Assembly (NCBI GenBank): GCA_016785225.1
Contig: JAFBJZ010000952.1
Span: 3,410,001-3,474,000, forward strand
DNA: 64,000 bases
Source: Psettodes erumei
Taxonomy: Eukaryota; Chordata; Actinopteri; Pleuronectiformes; Psettodidae
Direction: 5' to 3'
Made by a program: the position numbers and the translations under genes. Shown here one piece after another: positions 23,087-34,523 of the stretch. Positions within the stretch are counted from its first letter, which is position 1; each line of letters begins with the position of its first letter. Below the pieces are notes generated by a model. The model searched no databases, was not told where the DNA came from, and worked only from the letters and a program-made list of their open reading frames with translations.

Positions 23087-23137
<51 letters not shown>
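23087..23137. repeat. (TG)25 microsatellite
   Basis: Pure 51-nt TG tract, the longest dinucleotide repeat in the window. Confidence 0.97.
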
Positions 23138-23138
<1 letters not shown>

Positions 23139-25573
23139 TGAGTGTGTGTGTGAGGTGAAGAACAGAGGAGCACGCTGATTCCAGGCTTCCACGCCGCTCG
23201 TAATCAGCAGAACAAATTGCCCAAATCAATCATGGCTGCCCCTGCCTGAGCAACACCAGGGAGAATGGGAAGAGCACTTGTATGATTATCGTGAAAGATA
23301 ACCGTAATTGTCTCCTTAATGCCACCAGACCGGTGACTGACACAGCCTGGTTAAAATTGCATGAAAAGGACAGTAGTCACTGCAGACACACAACCCCCCC
23401 ACCAAGTCTTTACAGTACTTTCACGGGCTGCACACATCGATTCCGATGTGACGGCAGCCATAAAATAGAGGCAAATGGGCGAGGTTTGGCCGATAAGATG
23501 AAGAAAGAAAGAGAGGGGATGGCGAGAGAGATCTGACTTTTAATCTGCAAAGAAGACAAACATCAGAGAGGGTGATTTTCCAGCCCACTGCCATGACGGA
23601 CATAAAGAGAGAGAGAAAGAGAGTGATAAAAGAAGGGGCATAGCTATTTGGCAATCAGATTGGAGTGAACTGTAAAACATAATGCATTTGTTAGACTTCC
23701 CTTGGCATATGGAAGAGTTTACAGTAGCTGGAGCTTAGAGTGGACCATATCTCTGACATCATATGAACTGCATAGCCCAGTTTAAAGGTAACATGCAGTA
23801 TACTGGGCCCTCAGGGATTTTTACATCATTTTAACTATCTCCATCGCTACTTCTACAATTAACATTTTTTGTAATTTGAGCAAACAAACCGTTTAATACA
23901 TTCTTGACCAAGGTCAGACATCCTCTATAAAGCCTTACAATGGGATAAAAAAGGGTTTCATAGATCTCCTTCAGTGTGTGAACATGTGGACATAACCTGA
24001 GCCACTTCACCATTTGACGTCTCAATAAAATGTGTGGATTGGAACAGCAAACAATTAGTCTTTCTCATTCTGAGACAGCCGGGCGCTCGTCGATAAATGG
24101 GACAGTACAGTGAGATAGCGGACGATGGATATTCTAACATGAAGGACGTGTCATTTCACTTCTAATGAGCGAAAGATCGGCTAAGCCCTTCTCAGGAGAA
24201 AAAAGATCCGGCGTATTGATCTGCCTATAGCGCTGCCTGCTTTTATTGGTAACACTTGAGCTGAATGAAGTATTGATTGCCGACGTGCCATCATTGTTGG
24301 CTCTGATAAATATTTACAGGCCTTAGTGGATTTGTTACAACTGTTGTCTTACAGCTAAAACCTGCCTCTGTCGTCGTCTGGATTTGGGGCCAGTTGCCAT
24401 CAGATCTGAACTGGACAGATGTGGCACTCTATGTTTCACCTCCGCTTGGCTGTAAATTCTCTTAAATACATAAATGCTAGAGGGCTTTGGAAGGCCAAAG
24501 GTGGCTTCCTTCCTATCTTCAGATCAGACAGTGGACCGCGTGGCAGTGGAATCTGCTGGTTTATGGAATGGCAATGGGAGGTTCACGCTAGGAATGCATC
24601 TCTCCACACTATTTTGTAGCCTCAGCTCTTTCAAGTCATGACCTGGAGCTCCCATGAGAGCCGGAGAGAACCCCTCCTATCACAATCAGTCAGACTAACC
24701 CAGCTGGGGCAAACAGGGAGCAGATTTCAACTGAGGGATGGAGGGGAGGAGAGATAGAGAAGCAAAGGGGAGACAGAAGCCCTTTATCTTTATGAAGAGA
24801 GCCTGGCAGTAGGCACTGATTGGTACACCAGCGCTTGTCGGGCCTCTGGTAGTCTTTCGACTCTCTCCGCGCTCCAACTCCAGAGAGAAATGAACTGATG
24901 CAAGACTGGATTGAGATTGACTGGGTGGAGCGGGAGAAAAGACTGAGATATAGCTCAAGAGGGAGAAAACACACAGTGGCACTGACTGATAAAGAGAAGG
25001 GCTGAGTAAAAAGAAGAGGTGGGAGATTAAAATAAAAAGGAAAGAAGGTGAAGGAAGAAAAGCACGAATAGAAACACAGATGGTTATTTATAAACCAAAG
25101 CACAGGGGCCCTAAAACACGATGTTGCATCTTGTATCAAACTAAACTTTATACTAAATTCTGGAGATAGACTTGAGAAAATGAAATGCACTGGGGGTCAA
25201 GCAGGGTGTAGCTAATATCAGAGTCAGACTGTGAGGTGTTGTCAAATTCATGGACATCGATTACTTTGGTCAGACTTAACATTTCACTGGTTGTGTATTT
25301 CCTGATTTGTTCACTTGTTGTAGCACAAATGGCGAGAAAATTAGACCTACAACATAACCCTGCTCTACAGGATGCTGTATTGATTACTCCATTTGTTTAG
25401 ACTGTGATGGTGACCTGGCCCAAGACAGCAGATCTGTGACTGAAGTCCAGTGTGCGACACACTGCACAATGATTCAGACAGTCCTTTCTTATGCAGCACA
25501 GACTGCAGCTACAAAAACAGCTTTCTGTGTGAAAAATAAATGAGCAGATTAAGTAGGGAGCTGAAGCTATAGG

Positions 25574-25622
25574 AGACGATTAGCTTAGCTATACATAAAG
25601 ACTGGTAAACAGGTGGAAACGC
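25574..25622 (+). repeat. fragment of a common teleost interspersed repeat
   Basis: The segment gattagcttagctatacat followed by aaagactggtaaacaggtgg closely resembles the 'TTAGCTTAGCATAAAGACTGGAAAC' core that recurs in many spiny-rayed fish introns. Only about 50 bp is recognisable. Assignment is from memory of the family; no search was run. Confidence 0.55.
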
Positions 25623-25864
25623 CTCTGTTTGAATTTGCTAAAATCATGAGGGGATTTCTTTTCTTTTCCAAAATGACCACCCCCCCATGGCGATATTTAA
25701 GCTTCTGTGAAGGTTGCAGAGGAGCAGCTTTTTGGAAAATGTTGTCAGGGTTTCAACTCTCTTATCATAACCTATCAGAGAGTCCCAACAGACAGAACAC
25801 AGAGGAGGAACAACAGGGTAAGATTAACGGCATCAGAAGGTCGACAAAGGTCACATGAACTTAC

Positions 25865-25993
25865 AGGGGCAGTTGGTGCCCTCTGGAGTGCTGGATGGTG
25901 TCTTGCCGTCAGGACAGCAGCCGAACTCTGTGTTATCGCAGGATGACCTGTCTTCAGGTGTGGGCACGGTGGTGCTGCTTGCCACTGTGGGGC
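25865..25993 (-). CDS. agrn: agrin exon: linker before SEA, with neurotrypsin alpha-site region
   Basis: This 129-nt exon is phase 1 to phase 1, with acceptor ..gccctag and donor gtaagt. It encodes a short Thr/Val linker, then TPEDRSSCDNTEFGCCPDGK and TPEGTNCP. The cysteine block matches human ASCYNSALGCCSDGKTPS. The Arg-Ser bond at 25,944-25,949 lines up with the Arg-Ala bond that neurotrypsin cleaves (alpha site) in mammalian agrin. Confidence 0.94.
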
Positions 25994-27275
25994 CTAGGGC
26001 GGGGGGTGAAACACATGGGTTCAGTTTAATTCATGAAGCTTCAGACAATGCAGCATTTCAAGCCATCTTATCTCAGAGGCCCAGCAGGGAGTTTATTTCT
26101 TTCTAAAAGTATTTATTTTATATTTAACAGTGAAACATGGGAGAGAGAGAAGGGGCACCACATGTCCAAAGGTCCTTGGGCACAACTGGACCGTGGACAT
26201 TGCGGTTATGTGGCTTGTAACCATTCAGTGCTCTGATGAGAGCTATTTAATAAAATACTTTTTAGCCACTGAGGACAATTACTGTTTTAGAGGGTAAAAC
26301 CCACAACTCCTTTGCTTTTTTCCTCAACTTGCTCCTGTTCTTGCAGATGGTTTTGTTTTTTCAGTCTGCTGACCAGTGGCCGTCGCTAATAGAGGCATCT
26401 GTCAGCAGCGATTATATGGCTTTTTCATGGGAATGGATTTTACACCTGGAACTCATTTTGTCAGGCAGAGAACACATAATGGCCACTGTTGCCAGTCATG
26501 TCACACACAGAGCACTTTAAATGAGGGGGGGGCGTGGTAACTGTTCACTGCTGATTGGTTGGCTGACAATTGCCTTCAAGGCTTCCTGAGAGAAAAAAAA
26601 ATCATACAGTCGTTTGTGTTACGGTCACTGTATATCTTGCTATCTGCAGACATAAAAGACATAAAAGTGGCTGGTCTTTCTCTCTGAAGAATGAGAGTGC
26701 ATAACAGCAGCAGACCTCCGTCCTCTCTAACGATGGTGCCAGTGGAGGGGGTGTCTTGGTCGAAGCGGGGCAGTTTATGGCCACACAGAGATTAGAAATA
26801 ATCGCAGAGGCAAACAGCCAGCGGCTAAACAAGTCGTAAAGACGTCATAGGCGAGGGACGTCCTGCTCAAGGACTCGCGGTCAAAGGATGTAAGAGGAGG
26901 GAGGAGGAGGTGGGGGCAGTTTATAGGGCATCTGTTAGCATGTGGTCTGCAGATTTACAGATGCCGGGCTGAAGAGGAGACTGCTGGTGGTGGAAAAAGG
27001 GCAGCGGACGAACGCCCAGGGGACGCTGCATGACTCCAGCAGGAGCCATGAGAGTTGTCACAGAAACACACATGCACACACATACATACACACACACCAG
27101 CACAGACCTCCAAAGATGGGTGCAGATTTCAACAGTATGTATCCATGGATACAGTTTGTATCCATACAGAGTACGGATACAAAAACATACAAATGCACAG
27201 CTCTGACCTGCCACATATATACTCAGACAGTGATATGTGCACTTGGAACTGACATAAGGACGGGGAGATAAGAGC

Positions 27276-27276
<1 letters not shown>

Positions 27277-27321
<45 letters not shown>
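27277..27321. repeat. (AC)22 microsatellite
   Basis: Pure 45-nt AC tract. Confidence 0.97.
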
Positions 27322-27323
<2 letters not shown>

Positions 27324-27920
27324 AAAGAAAGATAAGCCTACAACATGCATATACAGAATGCATGGACACACCTCAGAACCATACAATTATGGGGAAACAC
27401 AGATTATGCAAATTTTGAGTGGTCTCTGCACAATCTCCTAATCTGCTCACACTATGTCAGCATGCATGCCTAATGTAAAACACACATCCAGGCACGGTTT
27501 GGTACACATTAATTCACAACAAACATATGCACACATACAGTATACACACACCGCCACAAAACACTGGAGCTCCTTGACAGACAAGCTACACGCTCCCCAC
27601 GTCACCGAGCTCTGGTCAGTCTCTGACAAGAGAATAAATCTAAGACCCGGGGAGAAGGAGGGAGAGGGGAAGAGGAAGAGCTGAGGAAGAGCACACTGGG
27701 GCCTTGCTCTTCCTATCAATCCTATCCTGTTACGGCAAGCTGTCAGAAAAGGCAGCTGGATGGATGCAAAACAATAGCAGAAAAAAAAGGTTTCGAATGA
27801 AAAGTCTCAGTCATCTCTTGTTGTCCAAGCGGAGGACCAGAAACCGCATCCGGCTGTTACAGTCAGGAGGGCATGTCGAGAAAGATTTGAGACTAGTCCT
27901 GTGACAAGCCACACAGCCTC

Positions 27921-27946
27921 CACACACACACACACACACACACACA
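27921..27946. repeat. CA/GT microsatellite
   Basis: Pure (CA)13 tract. Confidence 0.95.
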
Positions 27947-28443
27947 TTCACACCTCAACCGCTCAGTCACATCAGCCTGTCACGTCAGGGTCCAGAGATC
28001 CCCCAGACGCGGGCCAACAGTTTCATCTGGCCTGCCGGGTGTATTTTACAGAGCCTGGGTTTGTTTTGCTAGCTGTTGAGAGCAAGCGTACTGGTGGAAT
28101 GGGAGAAAAGAGCATGGGTGATGTAGCAACAGTGAACCATGCAAATACATTCTTTCTGTCTGAAATTGAGATATAAATCTTATGTATTGTTGAAATGACA
28201 ATAACAGCATCTGTTTACAAAGACCTGCCTGCCTGGCTCTGACATTTCTCACCTTGTGGCGGCTGCAGGCAGGTATGCCAAGAATACATAAATACATGAG
28301 CCTGTGCTGATTTTAGTGTAACTTTCCATTAACAGATGATGGCATGAATATGTTATGATGTCAGCTAAGAAAAAACAGGAGTTTGTCCAGTCTATAAACA
28401 CTCAAAGCATTGTGGGAAATGAAGTGAAAGAGCAGGGATTTAC

Positions 28444-28902
28444 CGACAGGCTCGTCTGCCCCACTGGCCTCCGTTGGAATGCCGCTACCCACTTCCTCTT
28501 CCTGCGCCTCCTCTTCCTGCCCCTCCTCTTCTTCAGTCTGGTCATCCCCACTTGGCTCCCCGCTGCCTGAGCCCTCAAAGGAGGTTGCTGCGGCGGAGGG
28601 GACAGGGCTGGTGCGGGAGGAGGAGGAGGTGGCAGTGGCAGCAGTTGACTGTGGCGGCTGGGGCTGCGAGTGGATGGAGTGGTGGTGGTTTGCTCGCGCA
28701 CTGTTGTGGGTGAAGGCGGGGAAAGGGGTGGTGGACGGGGGCCGCTCGGTGACCTCTGTGTCGGCTGTCCTTGGAGGCGGGATGGCCCACAAGATGTTAG
28801 GGTGGAAGGGGGCGGCGGTGGTGATGGAGGCGGCAGCGGTTGAGCTGGGGGTGGTGGTGGGGGGGTTGGGGGAAGGTCGTTCTGCCAGCTCGGAGATGGT
28901 TT
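28444..28902 (-). CDS. agrn: agrin exon: Ser/Thr/Pro region 1 with acidic, GAG-type tail
   Basis: This is the longest exon here: 459 nt, phase 1 to phase 1, acceptor ..tccaccag, donor gtaaat. It encodes a low-complexity mucin-like stretch rich in Thr, Ser and Pro (starting ETISELAERPSPN), then SFEGSGSGEPSGDD, a run of Glu, and VGSGIPTEASGADEPVG. Identity rests on position and phase between FS9 and SEA, because this region is poorly conserved. The stretch is likely O-glycosylated, and the acidic SGSG at 28,559-28,570 is a candidate chondroitin/heparan-sulfate site, as agrin carries GAG in this region. The opposite strand also holds a long open frame caused by composition bias, not a gene. Confidence 0.9.
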
Positions 28903-31900
28903 CTGGTGGAGGGAAGGGCAGGAAGCAAGGAATGGATGAATGACCGAGCAAAGATGGAAATGTTTGATTTTGCTTCACCTGCACCAAAGGAAATACAAAA
29001 ACCATCTGTAGCCAATGAACCATAACAAAGCTCATTGATGATTATTACATGCTGCTGTTGGCAGTAACTTTACCTCTGCATTTACTGAATGATTATGGCC
29101 TTTAAATCTCCTAACCCTTCTTATTGATGCACAACAATGTCATTATGAAATTAAAAAGAACACGCACGCACATATGCAGGGTCCCATTTGTAACAAAAAC
29201 CTCTGATTAAAAACCCGGGAATGGATGAGATGTCTTTATTTGACAAACCATAAGTAATGAAAGTGCATCATTACACAGTGAATATGGGATATGCCAACAG
29301 ATGACATTCAGAGTTATATGTGTAGCACAGCGTGTTTCAGCTGCAGATGAGTTATGCTGCCCAGGCAGGATTACAGTGCTCCACTTGGTGTCAGTGCATA
29401 TGTGCAGCGTGCTTGTGCTGGTGTGTGAACGCGTACGGCCTGCATTTGTGTGTGTAGTATTCATGTTTGTGCGTCGCATGCACACTGTGCCAATGCCTAT
29501 GAATTATATATCCATATTCAAATGCTGCCCTCCAGTAGCAAAGCTTTAATCACCAACAGCCAGTGCCTCCGGTGATGAATGATTGATAGAAATGGGGCAA
29601 AAAAAGCCAGCTTTAACTCTGGCTTCAAAGACGGCAAGACTGCTCCTTGCAGAGAGCACGAGCATCCATCAACGCCACCACAAACACTCCGCTGTCAACA
29701 GATGCACACAAACACGCACATGCAAGGCAAAAAAAAATACGCTCCAAATGAGGGCGAGAGAAGAGGACCTCTGCAGAGACCATCATTATCAATGCAGAAA
29801 AGCTCTGGTGCAAAAGGACAAACTGTTTGCAATAAAAGAACGATAAATAGGACAAAAACTCCTGGGGGGAGAAGTGAGCTGGCACGGAGATGCTACATAA
29901 GTAAGTCCTTCAGATTTAGCCAAGGCACGCAGGCGTGACAATACACTTGCTCCTCCTTTACTTCTTTATGTCCCACGAGTATAAATGCTGGTGAGCATGT
30001 GGGTGGAATAAAAAGGAGATTTTAAAAATCCTATGCCATAGATTTGCGCTTCATTAGGATTCACCTAACATTATGTGTAGTACTTAATTACACTCCTATG
30101 ATCGCCTATTTGATCTGCAATTACTCACCGAGGTGTGAAATGTGATACCTACTGAGACGGCAGAAAGCCTGGGAGACACCCAGGGTGTCAGCTTAAAGCT
30201 CGGCTGATATTTGTCGAGAGAGAGATTTGGAGTGGAGTGCATAGAGGAGCGATGCTATCACCAGGAACAGTGGCATGCATTGCCTTTCCTCTTGGCTACA
30301 CCTGTCAGTCAGGTGCCAAGCTTAGCGTCAGGCGGCTTGCTCCCTGGGAAGTGCCTAATGTGCGATTGGGTGTGTGTGTGCATATCTCGAGCAGTGAGCT
30401 CCTGTGACATGGCGGAACCAGCAGCACACTCTGTTTAGCTGATGCTTCTCTTAATCAGGTTTAACAGCCCATTTGCCTGAGTTTTTGCTTTTCTTCCTCT
30501 CAGTGGAGCAATGGACAGTCATGTCACAGGGTGAGGAAAAAAAACAACATTGTCATGTTGGCTTGTCTCAGCTGTGTAGTTATTGTTGAAAGGTGGTTAT
30601 TAAGATTGTTCGTGGTGTCAGCCGCCCTCGGTGAGGAGGAGGAGGAGGCATCTGGATATAGGAGACCAGGTAGAAAAGAAAAGTAAGAACCACAAAAAGC
30701 CAAGAAGGATGATATAAAATGATAGGGACAAATTTCAGAAAGAAAAAAAGGTAGATAAAGTTCACAGTGCAACAATATGGCAAAGTAAAGAGAACGAGGG
30801 ACTGAATAATTACAGAAGATCGCAGGACATGGAGGAAAAATGGTGAAGGCAGCAGAACCCTGACTAACATGCAGGCGGAGCGCTGCCGACGCCATATGCT
30901 GCCGCTCATTGCCAGTTTGCCGCGAACCTACAGGTGATAACACCATATGGGAGAGGCAGGTCTTTGCCAACTTGGTGGCCATTTTCCCCTGGTGCTAGAA
31001 TTTGCGCAGTGGCCCAAATGCCCTCCCTCTGGTGCTTGGTACAGTAAACTCTTTTTCTATTTTGCTATATTTCTCAGATAATGCTTCATCTTTTGCAGAG
31101 ATGCAGCAAAGAAGCCAGAGAAAAACTCCCTACACTCTGTGGCTTTGCTGCCTTTTAACTTGGAGACTTCAGAGAGAGCCGGGTAACATCACAGTCATCT
31201 GCAAGTTCTCTGTCACAAGCAGGAAGATCTGAAGGAGCTTTTTCTGCAGGACTGTGAATTTTTCCTCGCCTCCCCATTAGTGGCAGACTGTGCAGCATCA
31301 GTCAAACTCTGCGGCATAATAAAAAGTTGCGACAGATCAGTGACGTTAAAAAAGATCAATATTCACTCATTTATGTAAGCCCTTGGCATTGCTCTCTTGT
31401 CGAGCCACACGGCAGCTTTGTGAGCATTAACATGCCACAATGCTGAGGCCGGGTATCTGGAAGCGCTGCATGTAAGCAGCGGGAGGGAGGGCAGGCAGGG
31501 CTGCAGCATGGTGAGGGGTGGAGGCAGAGCAAATGCTAATTCGCACCCAGCCACACGTGAAATGAGCTCGAGATCTAAACCTCGGGCCGTCAGCAGCGGT
31601 GGAGCAGCTACCCGCCGTGCGACCGCGTCCATGAGAAGAAATTAAAAGATCCTCCCTGGCTGTCGGTGGTCCCGAGTGCTTGCCTGTCTGCCCTCCCCCA
31701 GGGTTCGATAGAGAAGGAGTCTGCTCTGAGGCTTCTTGCCTTCTCTGTGCAGCAATGCTAGGTGAGGGATTACACACAACCCACATCTCTATTGCCAGGC
31801 AACAGCGGAATGTGATTTTGGCGCCTTTTGCTGGTAACCCACGGCACTGAATTTGTAATTACCAGATGTTCGGGGACTTATCAAAGCCTTGTTGATCTCT

Positions 31901-33036
31901 TGCTGAGGATATTTGTGTTCTTTTTTATCTGTGTACCTGCAACTGCAAGTCAACGGTCCTCCTATGGATATGACCTAGTTTGGATTTGAGCAGGGGCACC
32001 CACGGTAGATGGATGAAAGGGCCTTTTTCCGCGTTTTTTGTGACGCTTTATTCAGTCACTTGATCTGTGGCCGCTGGAAGACGAGGTGAATGACCATTTT
32101 TACACCCGAAAATGCTTGACACCTGGCTGTGGCTCATGTCCAGAACCACACAGCTGGCACCCCTCTTCCCCGCTGTGCTTGCCGCCGGCATCTCCAGAAC
32201 CCTGTTGTGACGCAAGCTGGCAGTCGGCACAACAACTTCACTGTACATGAAAGCCACGGCCCAGGCACACGTCCTGGCACGATTACACCGATCCAAACGA
32301 GGTTCATCGGCATCTGGACCAAGGGGCAAGTGCTGTGGCTTTTACTCAGTAAACATCTACCATCATACTGAAACGGTTCCTGCCAGCATAAAGCTGCAAT
32401 GGGAATGACGCATTTCCCAATGGGTGGTAGGGGGGTGGAGGGTGTCGAAGGATGAAGCCAGATCCCGACAGAGGGGCGACAAAGCAAAGAGGAAGTGTCA
32501 TTGCTATCTTGGGATTGCAAGGCTCACACTCCAGTCAAACTGCAGAAGCCTTGGATTAAAAATGCTACAGTATCTCACTCTTTCATACTGTATGTTCTCA
32601 CCTGACAGCACGTGAGAAGAAGACAGGGCTCATTTTACTCTACCTTATGTGCTCAGTGAAAAGAACATTTAAGAATATTTACTATAAGACAATCATAATC
32701 ATGGAGCATTGGAAACACTTTGATCTTATACATGAATCAGAAATGTGCCCTTTGAAATAAAATACTGGGATGTGCTTAATCTCAAATAAGAATCACTGCT
32801 CAAACTGCCGTTATTTGCAGGATGTTTCTTGCAGACACAATATTCAAGCTAAATATGCATTCACGCTGCGGTGACTTCACTCTCTGAGACAGAGGCAGAG
32901 AGATGGATAGGAGGAGAAACAGCAGGAGCGGGATCATTTGAGGCCCACGGCACAGCTCATTATATTTTGATCGGGGCCTGACAACGGTTGGCCACCTGTG
33001 CGACGTGTGACGCATGGAGGCACGGATGGGGCTCAC
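28903..33036 (-). other. agrn: agrin intron
   Basis: This 4.1-kb intron lies between FS9 and Ser/Thr region 1. Several chance open frames occur, none with splice context or recognisable motifs. Confidence 0.85.
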
Positions 33037-33142
33037 CTGTGCACTGTCCGAAGTGTTGCACTGCGATGTCCTTGTCTTGCCTACAGGCTATGGTCCTCAG
33101 CTGGCATTGGTCGGCATAGGTCACCCCATCCGAGCCGCACAC
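33037..33142 (-). CDS. agrn: agrin exon: Kazal core of FS9
   Basis: This 106-nt exon is phase 0 to phase 1, with acceptor ..ggagcag and donor gtgagc. It encodes [35 protein letters not shown], completing FS9 (human [20 protein letters not shown]). Its length is identical to the FS8 core exon (106 nt), consistent with module duplication. Confidence 0.95.
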
Positions 33143-33283
33143 CTGCTCCATGGTGACAGAGACGGAGAGAGGGGAGATTGGAACACATGTTAACTCCCCG
33201 CAGGCCACCGAGGCAGCGGCTTTCCATTCCTGTCGTGTTGCAAACTTGTGGATCACTGCTTTTGTTTCTCAGACAGTTCCCAC

Positions 33284-33408
33284 CTTAGTTTTGTTCTTCT
33301 CGTCGCAGTCAGGTGAGGGGCACTCGCAGTGGGCTTGGCCGTTCACCTCAATGCAGGTTGCTCCATAACTGCACACTAAGTCCTCACATGAAGTCGGAGC
33401 CTCGGGAC
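33284..33408 (-). CDS. agrn: agrin exon: first half of FS9
   Basis: This 125-nt exon is phase 1 to phase 0, with acceptor ..tccacag and donor gtggga. It encodes SCEDLVCSYGATCIEVNGQA, HCECPSPDC and DEKNKTK. The N-K-T sequon matches N-A-T in human FS9. The intron to the second half is only 141 bp, the shortest in the window. The exon break before VCGSDG is the same as in FS8. Confidence 0.95.
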
Positions 33409-34379
33409 CTGTGGAAGACAAGGGTCTGTGTTGTTAAAATATCTTAGACCTCCGCCTGGTGGAAGATAAGCGCTTTGTCATTGTGTCAACTAGTTGGTGT
33501 CACGAACGCAATTTCTGAGTGAGTGACGTGTTTCGGTCTCTTTACCAGGAATCAGAAAATTGCCGAGTGACCTGCATGTCACATAGTGTGACTTATTTCT
33601 AGAGCACAGCATTTTCTCAGTGTGTTTCCAGGTGTGCACTCAGGGTATTTGGGCTCTGATGTCTTGAAGCCTTGGAAGTTACCACAGCAGGAGCCGCAGC
33701 CGGGGAGCCCCCCGTCCACTCGCTGTGAGTGTGGGCTGTTTGCATTGTTGTGACATTACAGAGGCTTAGAGTACCCCCACCCCTTGTCCCCTGCTTTTAT
33801 GTGCTCCCACCTCTCAGTATCTTCTCCTTTCATCTGGCAGGTTGTGCGGCAGAACGCCCCACCACTGTGTCATGGATTGCTGGCTTCATTAAGCCGTTGA
33901 CTTCCAGTCAATATCTGATGGTGCATCTTAATCAAGGAGCTGCAGGCCCCCACAGCAGGGATTAAACTTTCCTTCAACTGCCTTTTTAGCTTTTGCGACC
34001 ACTGGGGCTTTTTTCATTATTAATCTAAGTGTAATCAATAGTTCTTATGCTGGAATATAAACACACGCATTCAAGTGAATGATCCAAAATGGAGTCTGAT
34101 GGCGAGAAAATAAAATATCAATGGGCGATATCCAAGCATGTGTCATTTGCACACTCAAGTATTTTGCTAATCACTATCGATTAACTGCCCTGCAGCAATC
34201 CCATCCTGTGCCAATAAACCAGATGGATGTGAAGAGCAGACAGAGAAAGAACTGACTGCTGCAAGGCTGATCCATGGATCAGACGAGTGGCAGAAAAACA
34301 CTTTAGAATGATGGAGAGAAGCTGCATGTGTGTGTGTTTTTTTAACGCTCCACCAGTTACCAGTGCTCTCTCTTATTAC
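33409..34379 (-). other. agrn: agrin intron
   Basis: This 971-bp intron lies between the second laminin-EGF module and FS9. Nothing recognised. Confidence 0.85.
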
Positions 34380-34523
34380 CTTTGTCGCAGCCATTCATGC
34401 CCATCTTGCTTCCATCTGGACACACGTTGCACTTCATGCCCTTCACTCCGGTCTTGCAGGAACACAGGCCTGACATCTGCTCACAGTCATCCCGGACCGA
34501 GCCCGTGGCGTCGCAGTTACACG
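34380..34523 (-). CDS. agrn: agrin exon: second laminin-type EGF module
   Basis: This 144-nt exon is phase 1 to phase 1, with acceptor ..catggcag and donor gtaata. It encodes [38 protein letters not shown] and NGCDKG. It corresponds to the second, shorter laminin-EGF repeat of agrin (human [20 protein letters not shown]). It sits directly before FS9, as in other vertebrate agrins. Confidence 0.95.

Larger units (their letters stand above)
22448..25864 (-). other. agrn: agrin intron
   Basis: This 3.4-kb intron holds a CA repeat at 22,885-22,906, the long (TG)25 tract at 23,087-23,137 and a teleost interspersed-repeat fragment at 25,574-25,622. The stretch at 24,160-24,330 looks like a candidate non-coding element. 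Confidence 0.85.
25994..28443 (-). other. agrn: agrin intron
   Basis: This 2.45-kb intron is rich in simple repeats: (AC)22 at 27,277-27,321, a CA tract at 27,921-27,946 and a short perfect palindrome at 27,139-27,152. No coding signal. Confidence 0.85.

Noticed and set aside
23041..23160. Regular repeat considered as a CRISPR-like array
   Set aside because: It is a simple TG microsatellite without spacers, in a vertebrate intron.
28479..28943. 154-codon open frame on the plus strand opposite Ser/Thr region 1
   Set aside because: It is the complement of a Thr/Pro/Ser/Glu-rich agrin exon; the composition suppresses stops. There are no domain motifs and no independent splice context.
30524..30982. 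152-codon minus-strand open frame
   Set aside because: Low-complexity hydrophobic translation of intron sequence with no family resemblance.
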